From Bryobacterales bacterium (GTDB lineage: Bacteria > Acidobacteriota > Terriglobia > Bryobacterales > Bryobacteraceae), in contig PLRS01000007.1 of assembly GCA_003164035.1 (NCBI GenBank), forward strand, positions 1 through 64,000: a stretch of 64,000 bases of DNA, given 5' to 3'. Numbering within the stretch: the stretch's first letter is position 1; each line of letters starts with the position of its first letter. Shown one piece after another: positions 27,213 to 37,500 of the stretch. The notes below the pieces were generated by a model that was given only the letters and a program-made list of their open reading frames with translations, did no database searches and was not told where the DNA came from. A program made the translations under genes and the position numbers.

Positions 27213-27233
27213 GTGAGGGGATGCACTCCTCAC
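27213..27233 (+). promoter_or_regulatory. Stem-loop in the rpsO-pnp intergenic leader
   Basis: GTGAGG (27213-27218) and CCTCAC (27228-27233) can pair around a 9-nt loop, 32 bp before the pnp start. In other bacteria the pnp leader folds for autoregulation by RNase cleavage; whether this hairpin does so is inference. Confidence 0.35.
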
Positions 27234-27264
27234 GCCGGCCGAGGTTGGAGGTTTTAAGAAATAA

Positions 27265-29367
27265 ATGTTTCACACCGTTGAAGTTGACCTGGACGGCCGC
27301 AAGATTACCTTTGAAACCGGTAAGATGGCCAAGCAGGCGAACGGCGCCGTTGTCGTTCGTTCCGGCGATTCCGTGGTGCTGGTATCGGCTTGTATGGCCG
27401 ATAAGCCCAAAGCGAATGCCGGCTTTTTCCCTCTCACGGTCGATTACCGCGAGTATACTTACGCCGCCGGAAAGATTCCGGGCGGCTTTATCAAACGCGA
27501 GGGCCGTCCCTCTGAAAAAGAAATCCTCACCAGCCGGCTGATCGACCGGCCGATTCGTCCGCTCTTCCCCGAAGGTTTGCTGTACGAAACCCAGGTCATC
27601 GCCATGGTTCTGTCGGCCGATCCCGAACAGGACCCCAATACGCTGGCGATTTGCGGCGCCGCCGCCGCGCTGGCCATTTCCGATCTGCCGTTCCCGCACA
27701 TTCTGAGCGGGGTCCGCGTGGGCCTGAAGGATGGCAAGTACGTGGCCAATCCGACCTACACCGAATCGCGCGAATCGAAGCTGAATATCGTGGTGGCCGG
27801 CACCGAACAGGGTATCGTGATGGTGGAAGCCGGGGCGCAGCAGGTTTCCGAAGCCGAGGTGCTGGGCGCCATCGAATATGGTCACGAGTGCTGCAAGAAG
27901 ATCGCCGACGCGATTCGGCAACTGGTGAAATTGACCGGCAAGACGAAGCGGGAATTCAACCCGCCGGTGCTTGACAAGGAAGTCTATGCGGCGGTCGAAA
28001 CGGCCGTCCGCGTGGAGCTGACCGACGCGCTCGATACCAAGAAATACGAGAAGCTGGAAAGCTACGCCCGCGTGGACGCACTGCGGCAGAAGGCCCTGGA
28101 GGGCTTCGCCGAAGAAAAGCGGGAAGAAGCCGGCGATTGCTACGACGCCCTGAAGGAGCGCATCTTCCGCGACGAGATACTGAAAAGCCGCCGCCGTCCG
28201 GATGGCCGCGCCTTCGACGAAATCCGCCAGATCACGATCGAGACCGGCGTGCTGCCGCGCACCCACGGCTCGGCGTTGTTCACTCGCGGCGAAACCCAAG
28301 CCCTGGTGACCCTGACCCTGGGCACCAAGGACGACGAGCAGCGCATCGAGCTGCTCGAGCCCGGCGAAGCCTCCAAGCGCTTCATGCTGCACTACAATTT
28401 CCCGCCGTTCAGCGTGGGAGAAGTAGGCTTCATGCGGGGGCCGGGCCGGCGCGAAATCGGCCACGGCGCCCTGGCCGAGCGTTCCCTGAGCGCACTGATT
28501 CCCGACGAGCAGAAATTCCCTTATACCTTGCGCGTGGTCAGCGACATTCTGGAATCCAACGGTTCCAGTTCGATGGCCACGGTTTGCGGCGCATCGCTGA
28601 CGCTGATGGATGCCGGCGTGCCGATCGCCTCGCACGTGGGCGGCGTCGCCATGGGCCTGGTGAAGGAAGGCGACGACTACGCCATCCTGACCGATATCGC
28701 CGGCGCCGAGGATCACTACGGCGACATGGACTTCAAGGTGGCCGGCACGCGCGAGGGCATCACCGGCCTGCAGATGGATATCAAGGTCCCCAACGTGACC
28801 ACCGCCATCATGAAGGAAGCGCTGGAGCAGGCCCGGCGCGGCCGGTTGTTCATCCTGGATAAGATGTACGCGGCGATTGCGGCGCCCTCCAGCAGTATGT
28901 CGCAGTACGCGCCGCGCATCTACACCATGACCATTCCGCAGGATAAAATCCGCGACGTCATCGGACCGGGCGGCAAAGTCATTCGCGGCATCATCGAGCA
29001 GACCGGCGTGAAGATCGACGTCGAGGACGACGGCACGATTCACGTGGCATCGGCCGACGAGGCTTCCGCCAACAAGGCCCTGCAGATCATCTCCGACCTC
29101 ACCGCTTCGGCCGAAGTCGGCAAGACTTACCTCGGCAAGGTGGTGCGGCTGGTCGATTTCGGCGCTTTCGTCGAGATCTTCCCCGGCACCGACGGCCTGC
29201 TGCACATCAGCGAAATCGCCGAAAACCGCATCAAGGACGTACGCGACGAGTTGAAGGAAGGCGACCAGATTCTGGTGAAGGTGCTGGCGCTCGAAGGCAA
29301 CAAAATCAAGCTCAGCCGCAAAGCCGTACTTCGCGAGCAGCGCGAAAAACTAAAGCAGGCGAAGTAA
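27265..29367 (+). CDS. pnp: Polyribonucleotide nucleotidyltransferase (PNPase)
   Basis: 700 residues, the normal size. PNPase degrades RNA from the 3' end with phosphate. Domains: first RNase PH-like (about 5-220, GKIPGGFIKREGRPSEKE), helical linker, second RNase PH-like (about 310-540, FMRGPGRREIGHGALAE and SDILESNGSSSMATVCG), KH (about 555-615, KIRDVIGPGGKVIRGI) and S1 (about 620-690, GKVVRLVDFGAFVEIFPG). GGAGG lies 12 nt before the ATG. Confidence 0.97.
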   Translation: MFHTVEVDLDGRKITFETGKMAKQANGAVVVRSGDSVVLVSACMADKPKANAGFFPLTVDYREYTYAAGKIPGGFIKREGRPSEKEILTSRLIDRPIRPLFPEGLLYETQVIAMVLSADPEQDPNTLAICGAAAALAISDLPFPHILSGVRVGLKDGKYVANPTYTESRESKLNIVVAGTEQGIVMVEAGAQQVSEAEVLGAIEYGHECCKKIADAIRQLVKLTGKTKREFNPPVLDKEVYAAVETAVRVELTDALDTKKYEKLESYARVDALRQKALEGFAEEKREEAGDCYDALKERIFRDEILKSRRRPDGRAFDEIRQITIETGVLPRTHGSALFTRGETQALVTLTLGTKDDEQRIELLEPGEASKRFMLHYNFPPFSVGEVGFMRGPGRREIGHGALAERSLSALIPDEQKFPYTLRVVSDILESNGSSSMATVCGASLTLMDAGVPIASHVGGVAMGLVKEGDDYAILTDIAGAEDHYGDMDFKVAGTREGITGLQMDIKVPNVTTAIMKEALEQARRGRLFILDKMYAAIAAPSSSMSQYAPRIYTMTIPQDKIRDVIGPGGKVIRGIIEQTGVKIDVEDDGTIHVASADEASANKALQIISDLTASAEVGKTYLGKVVRLVDFGAFVEIFPGTDGLLHISEIAENRIKDVRDELKEGDQILVKVLALEGNKIKLSRKAVLREQREKLKQAK

Positions 29368-29383
29368 TCAATCCCCGATCGGG

Positions 29384-29402
29384 CCGGCGCTCCTGGCGCC
29401 GG
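29384..29402. terminator. Stem-loop between convergent pnp and the HicB-like gene
   Basis: CCGGCGC (29384-29390) and GCGCCGG (29396-29402) pair perfectly around TCCTG, 17 bp after the pnp stop. A weak T-rich tail (TTCGCTTC) follows. It could end transcription from both directions. Confidence 0.45.
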
Positions 29403-29415
29403 TTCGCTTCGGCGG

Positions 29416-29853
29416 TTATGCCGCGTCCTCGAATCTGACCACGATCCGTTTGCCGAGCGCCGCCAGTGCGGCCTGAATCCTCTCGGGCCTGGTAGCGTGT
29501 TTTGGGTCAAGCATGCGGCGGACAACGGTTTCGCTGACGCCGAGCCGCTTGGACAGATCCGTATTCCTCAACCCACCCTCCCGCATGGCCAGATAGAGGG
29601 CAAGCTTGGGCGCCAGGTAGAGCGGCACGCCGACGGAAAACTGGCCGCGCTTCAGTCTGGATGGGGCCGGAATTGGGTCGCCTCGGGCGATCCGTCCGGC
29701 AATGGCTTCGGCCAGACAGCCGGCGGACTCGGCAAGTGTGTCGTCCGGATCGGCTCCTCCCGTGAGCGCTTCGGGCAAATCCGGAAACCGCACGTGAAAG
29801 CCCTTACCGTTCTCCTCGGGTAGAAAACTGGCGGGATAGCTGGCCGTGAACAC
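29416..29853 (-). CDS. HicB-like antitoxin/regulator with C-terminal helix-turn-helix (no HicA seen)
   Basis: 145 residues from GTG 29853. GGAGG sits 7 nt upstream, and the GTG overlaps the cysteine desulfurase stop (TAGTG). The N-terminal part is a HicB partial-RNase H fold (GFHVRFPDLPEALTGGADPD, DTLAESAGCLAEAI); the C-terminal part is a DNA-binding domain (NTDLSKRLGVSETVVRRML). An ATG at 29877 is in frame but lies inside the desulfurase gene. No HicA toxin gene is adjacent, so it may be an orphan regulator, perhaps of the desulfurase operon. Confidence 0.8.
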   Translation of the reverse strand: MFTASYPASFLPEENGKGFHVRFPDLPEALTGGADPDDTLAESAGCLAEAIAGRIARGDPIPAPSRLKRGQFSVGVPLYLAPKLALYLAMREGGLRNTDLSKRLGVSETVVRRMLDPKHATRPERIQAALAALGKRIVVRFEDAA

Positions 29854-31046
29854 TACAGGTCCTCCATTGTCGAACACTTGTGTTCGATTCGCAAGGCCCT
29901 TTGCCGCAGGCGCGTCACCTCTTCGATCACCCGCCCCGCCGCGAAATCGATATCGTCCTCGCTATGAAACCGGCCCAGCCCGAAGCGAATCGACGAGCGC
30001 GCCTCGGCTGGGGATAGACCGATGGCGAGCAGCACGTGGCTCGGTTCGGGAGTGGCGGACGAGCAGGCCGAGCCGGTCGAGACCGCCACGTCGGGCAACG
30101 CGGTCACGAGTGTGGAGGCGTCGATTCCTTCAAAGCGCACATTCAGATTGCCCGGCAGGCGCGACGCCAGCGAGCCGTTCACGGCCACGCCCTCGAGCGC
30201 CGCGGAAAGCCGCGCCAGCAGCCGGTCGCGCAGGCGCGCCACGCGCTTCGATTCCTCCGCCATTTCGTCACCGGCGATGGCGCAAGCCGCTCCGAACCCG
30301 ACGATTCCGGGGACGTTGAGCGTTCCCGAGCGCATGCCGGCCTCGTGCCCGCCGCCATCCATTTGGGCCGCCAGTTCGACGCGCCTTTCGCGCCGCCGCA
30401 CGTACAGCGCGCCCACCCCCTTGGGTCCGCAAATCTTGTGCGCGGTCACCGAGGCCAGGTCCACCGCGGCGGCGTCCACGTCGAACCGAATCTTGCCGAA
30501 CGATTGCGCGGCGTCGCAATGAAACAGTACGCCGCGCTCGCGGCACAGCGCGCCCATGGCGGCGATCGGCTGCACTACGCCGATTTCGTTATTGGCGTGC
30601 ATCACGCTGGCCAGCGCGGTCGTCGGCTCGATCGCCGCCGCCAGCCGGTCCGGATCGAGCCGGCCGTCCGGGCCCGGGTCGAGCACGGTCACGCGCCATC
30701 CCATCCGCTGCAAATGGCGCAAAGGGTCGAGGACGGCGCGATGTTCGGTCGCGACCGTTACCAGGTGATCGCCACGGCTGCGATAGGCTTCTGCCGCTCC
30801 CTTCAGGGCAAGGTTATTGGATTCGGTGGCGCCGCTGGTGAACACGATCTCGCGAGGATCGGCCCCGGCCAATTCCGCCACCTGCCGCCGCGCCCGGTCC
30901 ACGGCCTTTTCGGCTTCCCACCCGAATCGGTGCCCGCGGCTGGCCGCATTGCCGAACCGCTCGCCGAAGTATGGCAGCATGGCGTCCAGCACGCGCGGAT
31001 CGACTGGCGTGGTAGCCTGGCAGTCGAGGTAGACGGATCGGCGCAT
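29853..31046 (-). CDS. Cysteine desulfurase (NifS/IscS family)
   Basis: 397 residues. It removes sulfur from cysteine for iron-sulfur clusters and tRNA thiolation, using PLP. It begins RRSVYLDCQATTPVDPRVLD. FTSGATESNNLALKGA is the cofactor-binding region; the PLP Lys is in ASVTAHKICGPKGVG; the persulfide Cys is in STGSACSSATPEPSHVL. ATG 31046 is preceded by half of a family A repeat. No iscU or regulator iscR is nearby. The gene overlaps the HicB-like gene at its 3' end. Confidence 0.92.
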   Translation of the reverse strand: MRRSVYLDCQATTPVDPRVLDAMLPYFGERFGNAASRGHRFGWEAEKAVDRARRQVAELAGADPREIVFTSGATESNNLALKGAAEAYRSRGDHLVTVATEHRAVLDPLRHLQRMGWRVTVLDPGPDGRLDPDRLAAAIEPTTALASVMHANNEIGVVQPIAAMGALCRERGVLFHCDAAQSFGKIRFDVDAAAVDLASVTAHKICGPKGVGALYVRRRERRVELAAQMDGGGHEAGMRSGTLNVPGIVGFGAACAIAGDEMAEESKRVARLRDRLLARLSAALEGVAVNGSLASRLPGNLNVRFEGIDASTLVTALPDVAVSTGSACSSATPEPSHVLLAIGLSPAEARSSIRFGLGRFHSEDDIDFAAGRVIEEVTRLRQRALRIEHKCSTMEDL

Positions 31047-31063
31047 GCGATGTCGTTGGTCGT

Positions 31064-31087
31064 GACAGGCCGGGAGGCCTGTCCCAC
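31064..31087. repeat. Half of a family A repeat, copy 3
   Basis: Only the right arm is present (GACAGGCCGGGAGGCCTGTC followed by CCAC). It lies 18 bp upstream of the cysteine desulfurase start, in the divergent promoter region shared with clpS. The missing arm suggests erosion. Confidence 0.8.
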
Positions 31088-31144
31088 TAGGCCTGCTTTC
31101 CATTGTGACGCGAATTGACGGATACTGGTCGGTGACCGACGGCA

Positions 31145-31468
31145 ATGACAAAACCCGCGGCGTTTCCCGGAACCGACGTTTCCGAACAGGACCGAACTGT
31201 CCCGCTCTACCAGGTCGTATTGCTGGACGATAACGATCACACCTACGATTACGTCATCGAGATGCTGCAGCGGTTGTTCATCTTTTCCCTGGAACAGGCC
31301 TGGCAGCACACCGAGGAAGTCGACCGCACCGGACGCACCGTATTGATCGTCTGCGAGTTGGGCGAAGCCGAATTCGCCCGCGACCAGATCCACGCCTTTG
31401 GCCCGGATTGGCGTCTGGCCCGCTCCAAAGGCTCCATGTCGGCCGTGGTCGAGCCGGTAGCGAGTTAA
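31145..31468 (+). CDS. clpS: ATP-dependent Clp protease adaptor ClpS
   Basis: 107 residues. The core YQVVLLDDNDHTYDYVIEML carries the DDxxxxxxYV signature. EEVDRTGRTVLIVCELGEAE and DQIHAFGPD follow. ClpS hands N-degron proteins to ClpA/ClpC; no clp gene is nearby. Its stop lies 1 bp from the convergent hpnI stop. Confidence 0.9.
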   Translation: MTKPAAFPGTDVSEQDRTVPLYQVVLLDDNDHTYDYVIEMLQRLFIFSLEQAWQHTEEVDRTGRTVLIVCELGEAEFARDQIHAFGPDWRLARSKGSMSAVVEPVAS

Positions 31469-31469
31469 C

Positions 31470-32606
31470 TTACCCTTCCTGCAGCAACTCGAAGCGCCCA
31501 TCCGGCAGCAGATTATACTTGCGGCCGCGCCACAGGATGGTCTTGCCGTGGAAACCCGCCAGCCAGACCAGAAAACTGGCGATGTCTCCAGCCGGCGTCA
31601 GCCACCACCAGCGCCGCGTCAGCGGATCGCGCAGAACCAGAATACCGGTGGCCCAAATGGCGGCGGCCCGCGCCAGGCACGTCACGGCCGCCAGCGGCCA
31701 CCAGGACGGCTGCACCGCCACGAGCAGCAACGCCAGCGGAATCGGGTGCGTGAACACCTGGCCGATGTACCCCCGTGGACGGGAGCGCCGCGTGCTGCGC
31801 GTCCAACGCAGACGATGTTTCAGATTGTTGGCGAACGGCTGGGAGCCGATGCGATGCTCGATCACGCGGCTGGAGAGCAGCACGCCGAAACCGTGTTCGG
31901 CGGCCAGCTTGCCCATCACGAAATCTTCCGCCAGGTAATCCTTGACGGCGTTGAACCCGCCGATGGCGGCCAGCGTGGCCCGGCGCGCGGCGATGGTGGG
32001 GCCGATGGCAAACTTCATGCCGTCCAGGCAGCGCGCCACCAGCACGCCGCCCAGAAAATCCGTATTCAGCCCGAGCGCCTCCAGCCGCGACCAGAAACCG
32101 CGGCCCGGCACGGCGCGATACGGGCAGGTGGCCAGTCCCAGGGTGGGATCCTGGAATTCGGCGGCGATTCCGGCCAGCGTCCCCGGCGCGAAGCGTACGT
32201 CGCTATCCGCCATCACGATCAGATCGTAACGGGCCGCGGCCAGCATCCGGTCCAGGCTGTAGACTTTGGCGTTGGCGTAGGGCGGCTCGCCGGTCAGCAG
32301 CAGCCGCGACGCCACCGCTGGATAGCGCGCCATTAGTTTTTCCGCCAGCGGCGCGGCCGGGTCTTCCGCGTTGCGCACGGCAAACAGGATCTCAAAGTCC
32401 GGATAATCCTGCTCGAAAAAGCTGACCAGATTCTCTTCCAGGCCGTCGTCGATGCCGGCCAGCGGTTTGAGCACACTAATTGAGGGTAGGGCGCGAGGCG
32501 CGGGGGGAGCCACCCTGCGATAACGCCACGCCGACACAACCGTCAGCACGCAATAAATCCACGAGCCGGCTACCAGAGCCGACAAGAGGGCCAATCCTAT
32601 CACCAT
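31470..32606 (-). CDS. hpnI: Hopanoid glycosyltransferase HpnI-like (GT2)
   Basis: 378 residues from ATG 32606. An N-terminal membrane helix (VIGLALLSALVAGSWIYCVL) leads to a ceramide-glucosyltransferase-like GT2 domain: SISVLKPLAGIDDGLEEN, YDLIVMADSDVRFAPG (metal DxD region), YLAEDFVMGKLAAEHG, and HRLRWTRSTR, the (Q/R)xxRW acceptor motif. C-terminal membrane helices follow. HpnI adds N-acetylglucosamine to bacteriohopanetetrol in other bacteria. Linkage to hopanoids is supported by hpnC-hpnD elsewhere in the window. TACATT lies 7 nt before the ATG. Confidence 0.82.
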   Translation of the reverse strand: MVIGLALLSALVAGSWIYCVLTVVSAWRYRRVAPPAPRALPSISVLKPLAGIDDGLEENLVSFFEQDYPDFEILFAVRNAEDPAAPLAEKLMARYPAVASRLLLTGEPPYANAKVYSLDRMLAAARYDLIVMADSDVRFAPGTLAGIAAEFQDPTLGLATCPYRAVPGRGFWSRLEALGLNTDFLGGVLVARCLDGMKFAIGPTIAARRATLAAIGGFNAVKDYLAEDFVMGKLAAEHGFGVLLSSRVIEHRIGSQPFANNLKHRLRWTRSTRRSRPRGYIGQVFTHPIPLALLLVAVQPSWWPLAAVTCLARAAAIWATGILVLRDPLTRRWWWLTPAGDIASFLVWLAGFHGKTILWRGRKYNLLPDGRFELLQEG

Positions 32607-32613
32607 TACCTCT

Positions 32614-32619
32614 AATGTA
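32614..32619 (-). promoter_or_regulatory. -10-like TACATT for hpnI
   Basis: The hexamer on the minus strand ends 7 nt before ATG 32606. It lies in the short divergent space before selB. The intervening AGAGGTA is too near the ATG to be a normal Shine-Dalgarno. Confidence 0.35.
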
Positions 32620-32652
32620 CCGCCGGCGATGGGAGAATGGGATTCGACACTC

Positions 32653-34524
32653 ATGAAATTCGTCGTCGCCGGCACAGCCGGACACATCGATCATGGTAAG
32701 ACCGCCCTGGTCCGGGCGCTCACCGGAATCGATACCGACCGCCTGGATGAGGAGAAGCGCCGCGGCATCTCCATCGATTTGGGATTCGCGCATCTCGACC
32801 TGCCGCCGGCCCTTCGCATCGGCCTGGTGGACGTTCCGGGGCATGAGCGTTTCGTCAAGAACATGCTCGCCGGGGTGGGCGGCATCGACCTGGTGCTGCT
32901 GGTGGTCTCGGCGGTGGAATCGATTCAGCCGCAGACCCGCGAACACTTCGATATCTGCCGCCTGCTGGGCATTCCGCGCGGCGTCGTGGCGCTCACCAAG
33001 GCGGACCTGGCTCCGCCCGAGATGCTGGAAGTTTGCCGCCAGGAGGTGGGTGGGCTGGTGGCGGGGTCGTTTCTGGAAGCTGCGCCGATCGTACCGGTAA
33101 GCTCCGTCACCGGCGCGGGCCTGGACGAGTTGCGCCGGGCGCTGGCCGCGGTTGCCGGCCAGGTGCCGCCCCGCGACTCTGGCGGGCACTTTCGCCTGCC
33201 GGTCGACCGCGTCTTTGCCGTGCGCGGATTCGGAACCGTGGTCACCGGCACCCTGGTTTCGGGATCCATCGGCGCCGGCGACGAAGTGGAGGCATATCCG
33301 CTGGGGTTGCGGCTGCGCGTGCGCGGCGTCGAGGTTCACGGGTCGAAGGCGGAGCGCGCGGTGGCGGGGCAGCGGACGGCGTTGAACCTGGCCAACGTGG
33401 AAGCGGCCCAGTTGGGCCGCGGCGTGGTGCTTTCCGAACCGGGCCGTTTCCAGGCGGTGCGCCAGGTGGATTGCCGACTGCGGCTTCTAACCGGCGCGGC
33501 CGCGCTGAAGCATCGGGCGCCGGTGCATTTCCACGCCGGCACGGCGGAAATCGAGGCTGAAGCGCGCCTGCTCGATGGGGCGGCCAGGCTGGAGCCCGGC
33601 GCTACTTCCTATGCCCGGCTGGTGTTGCGAGAGGCCGCGCTGTTGCTGCCGGGAGACGCCTTCGTCATCCGCCGATTTTCGCCCGTGGTCACCATCGGAG
33701 GCGGCGTTGTGGTGGATACCAGCGGCCACCGATATCGGCGCGGCGAAAGTGCCGCGGAGCGCCTGAATATTCTGGCCGGCGCCGATCGAGCCCGGCGCCT
33801 GGCCCTGCTGGTCCGCGAGTCGCCATTCGGCGCGGGCATTTCTCAACTGGTGATGGCCACCGGGCTGACCGCCGCGGAAATTCGCGTCACGGCGGGGGAA
33901 GCTTCGCTCGAAACCGCCGGCGACGCCAGGGACTGGTATCTCGACCGGGCCTGGCGGGAGGCGGAAAGCGCGCGGCTGGTGGAATCCGTGCGCCGCTTCC
34001 ATCGCGAACAGCCCATGCTGGCCGGGATCCCCCTCCACGATCTGCGCGCCGGCGGATGGCGCGATGCCCCAAGTTGCGTGTTCGAACTTGTGCTGGCAGG
34101 GGCGGCCGGGGTGGAGGTTGCGGGCGAAATCGCGCGCTTCGGCGGCCGCGCCCCGGTGCTGGCCGCCGAAGAAATCCGTGCGCGAGAAACCATCGAGGCC
34201 GCATTCCGTACCGCTGCGCTGGCCGTGCCGGGGGTGGGGGAAGTGCTGGCGGCTTGCGGGGTGGCGCCGGCGCGGGCGCGCACGCTGCTCGAAATCCTGG
34301 TCAAGGACAAGCGCCTGGTGCGCATCGATGCCGAGTTGATTTTTCATTCCGCCGCGATCGCGGACCTGTGCCGCATGCTGGCGGACCGGCGCCCGGTCCG
34401 TTTCAGCGTCGCCGATTTCAAGCAGTGGACCGGCGTGTCTCGCAAATACGCCATCCCGCTGCTGGAATACCTGGACCGCAACCGGGTGACGCGCCGGGAA
34501 GGCAACCAGCGTTTGATCCTATAG
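32653..34524 (+). CDS. selB: Selenocysteine-specific elongation factor SelB
   Basis: 623 residues. SelB brings Sec-tRNA to UGA codons marked by a SECIS hairpin. GTPase motifs: [20 protein letters not shown] (G1), [14 protein letters not shown] (G2 region), [13 protein letters not shown] (G3), LTKADLA (G4). Domains II-III follow ([18 protein letters not shown]), and winged-helix domains fill about 380-623, ending [23 protein letters not shown] 32653 fits the family start; ATG 32629 would add eight residues. selA, selC and selD are not in the window. Confidence 0.93.
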   Translation: MKFVVAGTAGHIDHGKTALVRALTGIDTDRLDEEKRRGISIDLGFAHLDLPPALRIGLVDVPGHERFVKNMLAGVGGIDLVLLVVSAVESIQPQTREHFDICRLLGIPRGVVALTKADLAPPEMLEVCRQEVGGLVAGSFLEAAPIVPVSSVTGAGLDELRRALAAVAGQVPPRDSGGHFRLPVDRVFAVRGFGTVVTGTLVSGSIGAGDEVEAYPLGLRLRVRGVEVHGSKAERAVAGQRTALNLANVEAAQLGRGVVLSEPGRFQAVRQVDCRLRLLTGAAALKHRAPVHFHAGTAEIEAEARLLDGAARLEPGATSYARLVLREAALLLPGDAFVIRRFSPVVTIGGGVVVDTSGHRYRRGESAAERLNILAGADRARRLALLVRESPFGAGISQLVMATGLTAAEIRVTAGEASLETAGDARDWYLDRAWREAESARLVESVRRFHREQPMLAGIPLHDLRAGGWRDAPSCVFELVLAGAAGVEVAGEIARFGGRAPVLAAEEIRARETIEAAFRTAALAVPGVGEVLAACGVAPARARTLLEILVKDKRLVRIDAELIFHSAAIADLCRMLADRRPVRFSVADFKQWTGVSRKYAIPLLEYLDRNRVTRREGNQRLIL

Positions 34525-34559
34525 AGTTGAGCCGCCGGCCTTCAGAGGCCCAAAGCCGG

Positions 34560-37500
34560 TTAGAACCTGAACCGGAGCGAGCCTTGCATCACTCTCGGGG
34601 GACGTGTCGCATTCACCTGGCCGAAAGACGCATTGCTTTGAACGCCGGCCGGCGTGAATAGAGCGGCGGCATTCACACCACTGAACTGGGCATGGTTGAG
34701 AAAGTTGTACATTTCCCAGCGAAACGTAAGAACTCGCTTTTCGCTCCCGAGGTTAAAGTTTCGGAAAATTGTCGCGTCCCAATTGTTGATTCCCGGCCCC
34801 CGGATAGGATTTCGATCGGCAGACCCGGGTTGCCCAATTCCCATCAGTTGCACGCACGAGGTATTGAAAAACTGATTGTCGCTGCGACTGCCCCATCCGT
34901 AGTTCGGGCCGCAAGTCAGGTTCACCCTCTGCGGGTCGCCCCCACCCGAAGTATTCTCGCCGTTGGTCATCGAAAAGGTAATCGAAACCGGCTCCCCGCT
35001 TGCAAATGTGGTAACACCCGAGACTTGCCAGTTCGAAGCGATCAGTTTGGCCGCCGGGATGGCCTTCCAACTCTCGGCTACCGGGATATTGTAGGTGTAA
35101 TGGAAAGCAAAGACGTGGGTCGCGTCGAAGCCGGCCAGAGCGTAGTTCCTCTGCGCCGAGAAATACGTCGGTTGGCCAATCACCTGGTCAGTATCGGCAA
35201 AATCCATAACCTTGGAATAGGTATACGCTAGGCCGTACGAAAGACCATGACTAAGCCGCCGATCCGCCGTCACCTGGAGCCCGTTGTAGTTGGAGGAGGT
35301 CATCGGCGCAAAGTAAGTGAGGCTGGACCCGTATCCGGTGTAGGGTACCAGCAGGCTGGTGACATAAGGCGCGCCACTAGGACTGGTCGGATCGATATTT
35401 TGCGGCAGAAATTGAGCGCCCATTGGAAGCAAATTGAGGTTTTCCTCAGTCCAGAGATGCCGGCCGTAGGTGCCGACCCATCGCGCCTCCACTATCGTTC
35501 CGCCGCCTATATCCCGCTGGATGCCAAACGATGTGTTCATGTTATAAGGCGTAATGGCCTTCTGCTCCTGAGCTAGGGAGCTGGCCGGCGCCGACAGGGG
35601 ACCGCCGCTCAGCATAGTACTGACGTTGCCGTTATACACCAGCGACGTGATTTGGTTGGGCGGAGCCCCTACCATGTTGAAACCGATATTTCCGTCCGTG
35701 AGCGTCTGGTAGAACATGCCAAAACCGGCACGGATCGAAGTCTTGCCGTTCCCGAACGGGTCATAGGAGAAACCGACGCGCGGCTCCGGCCGCGGCGGCG
35801 AGTGGTCGATGAAGCCACGTGGACCTGTATAATTCGATGCAAGGGCTGAACCCGGGGCGATGCTGCCCGTGCCGGGAACGAAGGCACCGATCGCGGCCGC
35901 GGACACGGTCGATCCGCTGATCGCGTCGTATCCCACGCGGACGCCGTTGATAATCGCAGGCTTGTAAAGGCGCGCCGACTCGGAGGGACTGTACTGGGAG
36001 AGGATCAAATCCGCCGCGTTCCACTCCTTTAGGTTGTCCTGAGAAAATGGAGTGTAATACACCACCCGGACACCCAAATTGAGCGTCAGCTTCTTCGATA
36101 CCTTCCAGGTGTCTTGCACGTAGTTGTCCCAATCCGTGGCCCGGCTCTGCACGCTGACATGGTACTCCGCTTCGGTGTAAGTATTGAAGTTCCCGAGAAT
36201 CATGTTGGCAAAAGGATTTCCGCTGTTCTCCGGGTTGGTGGCATTGGTGCTGAAGTCGAAAGCACCGGCATAGGTGCCTTCCGGGCCTTCAAACTCGCGA
36301 CGGTGGTTCCAATACGTGCCTACTTTGAAAGTATGCGAACCGTGAACGATGGAGAGCGAATCCGAGATGTCGAAAGTCGTGTCTGCGCCCGTCTCTATCA
36401 GCCGGAAGTCGTAGGTCAGAGTCGGCGAGTCGCTCACGCCAGCCAACGAAGTAACCTCGGGAATAATGTCCAATGGGTTGTCCCCCGGGTAGAACTGGCC
36501 AGCCGTAAATCCAACCGCCGAACGAGTCATCACCTGGTTAAATGCCGCCGGATAGACTGGAGGCCCGCCTTCGGTGCTGTGTCGAACCGCGCCCAGAAGT
36601 TCGTTCACAACGCTGGGACTGAAGATGTGGGTTTCGTGCACGGCCATAGAGTCGTCCGTATACTTATAATGCCCGTAGAAGAGCGGCCAAAGGGGGGCGC
36701 CGATCGCGCCGGTATCCCACGCCTGCTCGTCGGAATGGTAGACGACACCTCTGAAAAACATGGAGTCCTTCGGGTTAATGGGCGCGTCGATTCGAAACAT
36801 AGTGCTGAGCTTCGGTACGTGGAAAGTGTCGTTGAAATCGTAATTATAAGCTCCGCCCGTTGACGCCGTGTTGAGGTTGTTCGGCAGCGGAAAAAGATTC
36901 ATCTCGTTCTGGGTGCTCGAGTTGATGCGGCTCGCCGGAATGATGCCGCCAGGGAAGGGTGCGCCGCTTTCGTAGTCGGTCGGCTTGGTGGCCGATTGAG
37001 AAAAATTGCCTATCCGTTCCAGGGCGGTGGGCATCGTAAAGTACACGGTATTCTCGCCGGGTGCCGGAAACGTGGACTGGGTGTCGTCGAAGGAGTAGAA
37101 GAAATACAGGTGGTTTTTCAGCCTTCCCAAAGCGACCGGGCCCCCGAGTGTGGCGCCCTCGGTATTGAACTTATATTCCTGTTTCGGAAGGCCAGCCCTG
37201 TTAACCAGGAAGTCGGTGGCATTGAATAGCTGGTTCCGCACATACCAATACCCCGATCCGTGAAATTCATTGGTGCCCGACTTGGTGATGGTGGATAGAA
37301 CGGAGCCCCCATTCCTGCCGTATTGCGCTTCATAATTGTTCAGCAGGACGCTGACTTCGGCGATGGCATCCATGTTGATCGAGCTGGCCAGCGCGGAAGC
37401 GGTGCCCGAGTCATTTCCGGCCACTCCATCCACGGTGAAATCCATGGCCCCGTTCCGGGCACCCGAGATATTCGGAGCGGTCGTTCCCGGAGGGCCGCCG

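Noticed and set aside
27118-29205. A 695-codon open frame on the minus strand opposite pnp
   Set aside because: It is antisense to a highly conserved PNPase gene, has no recognisable domain and the His/Gly/Arg-rich composition of a high-GC shadow frame.
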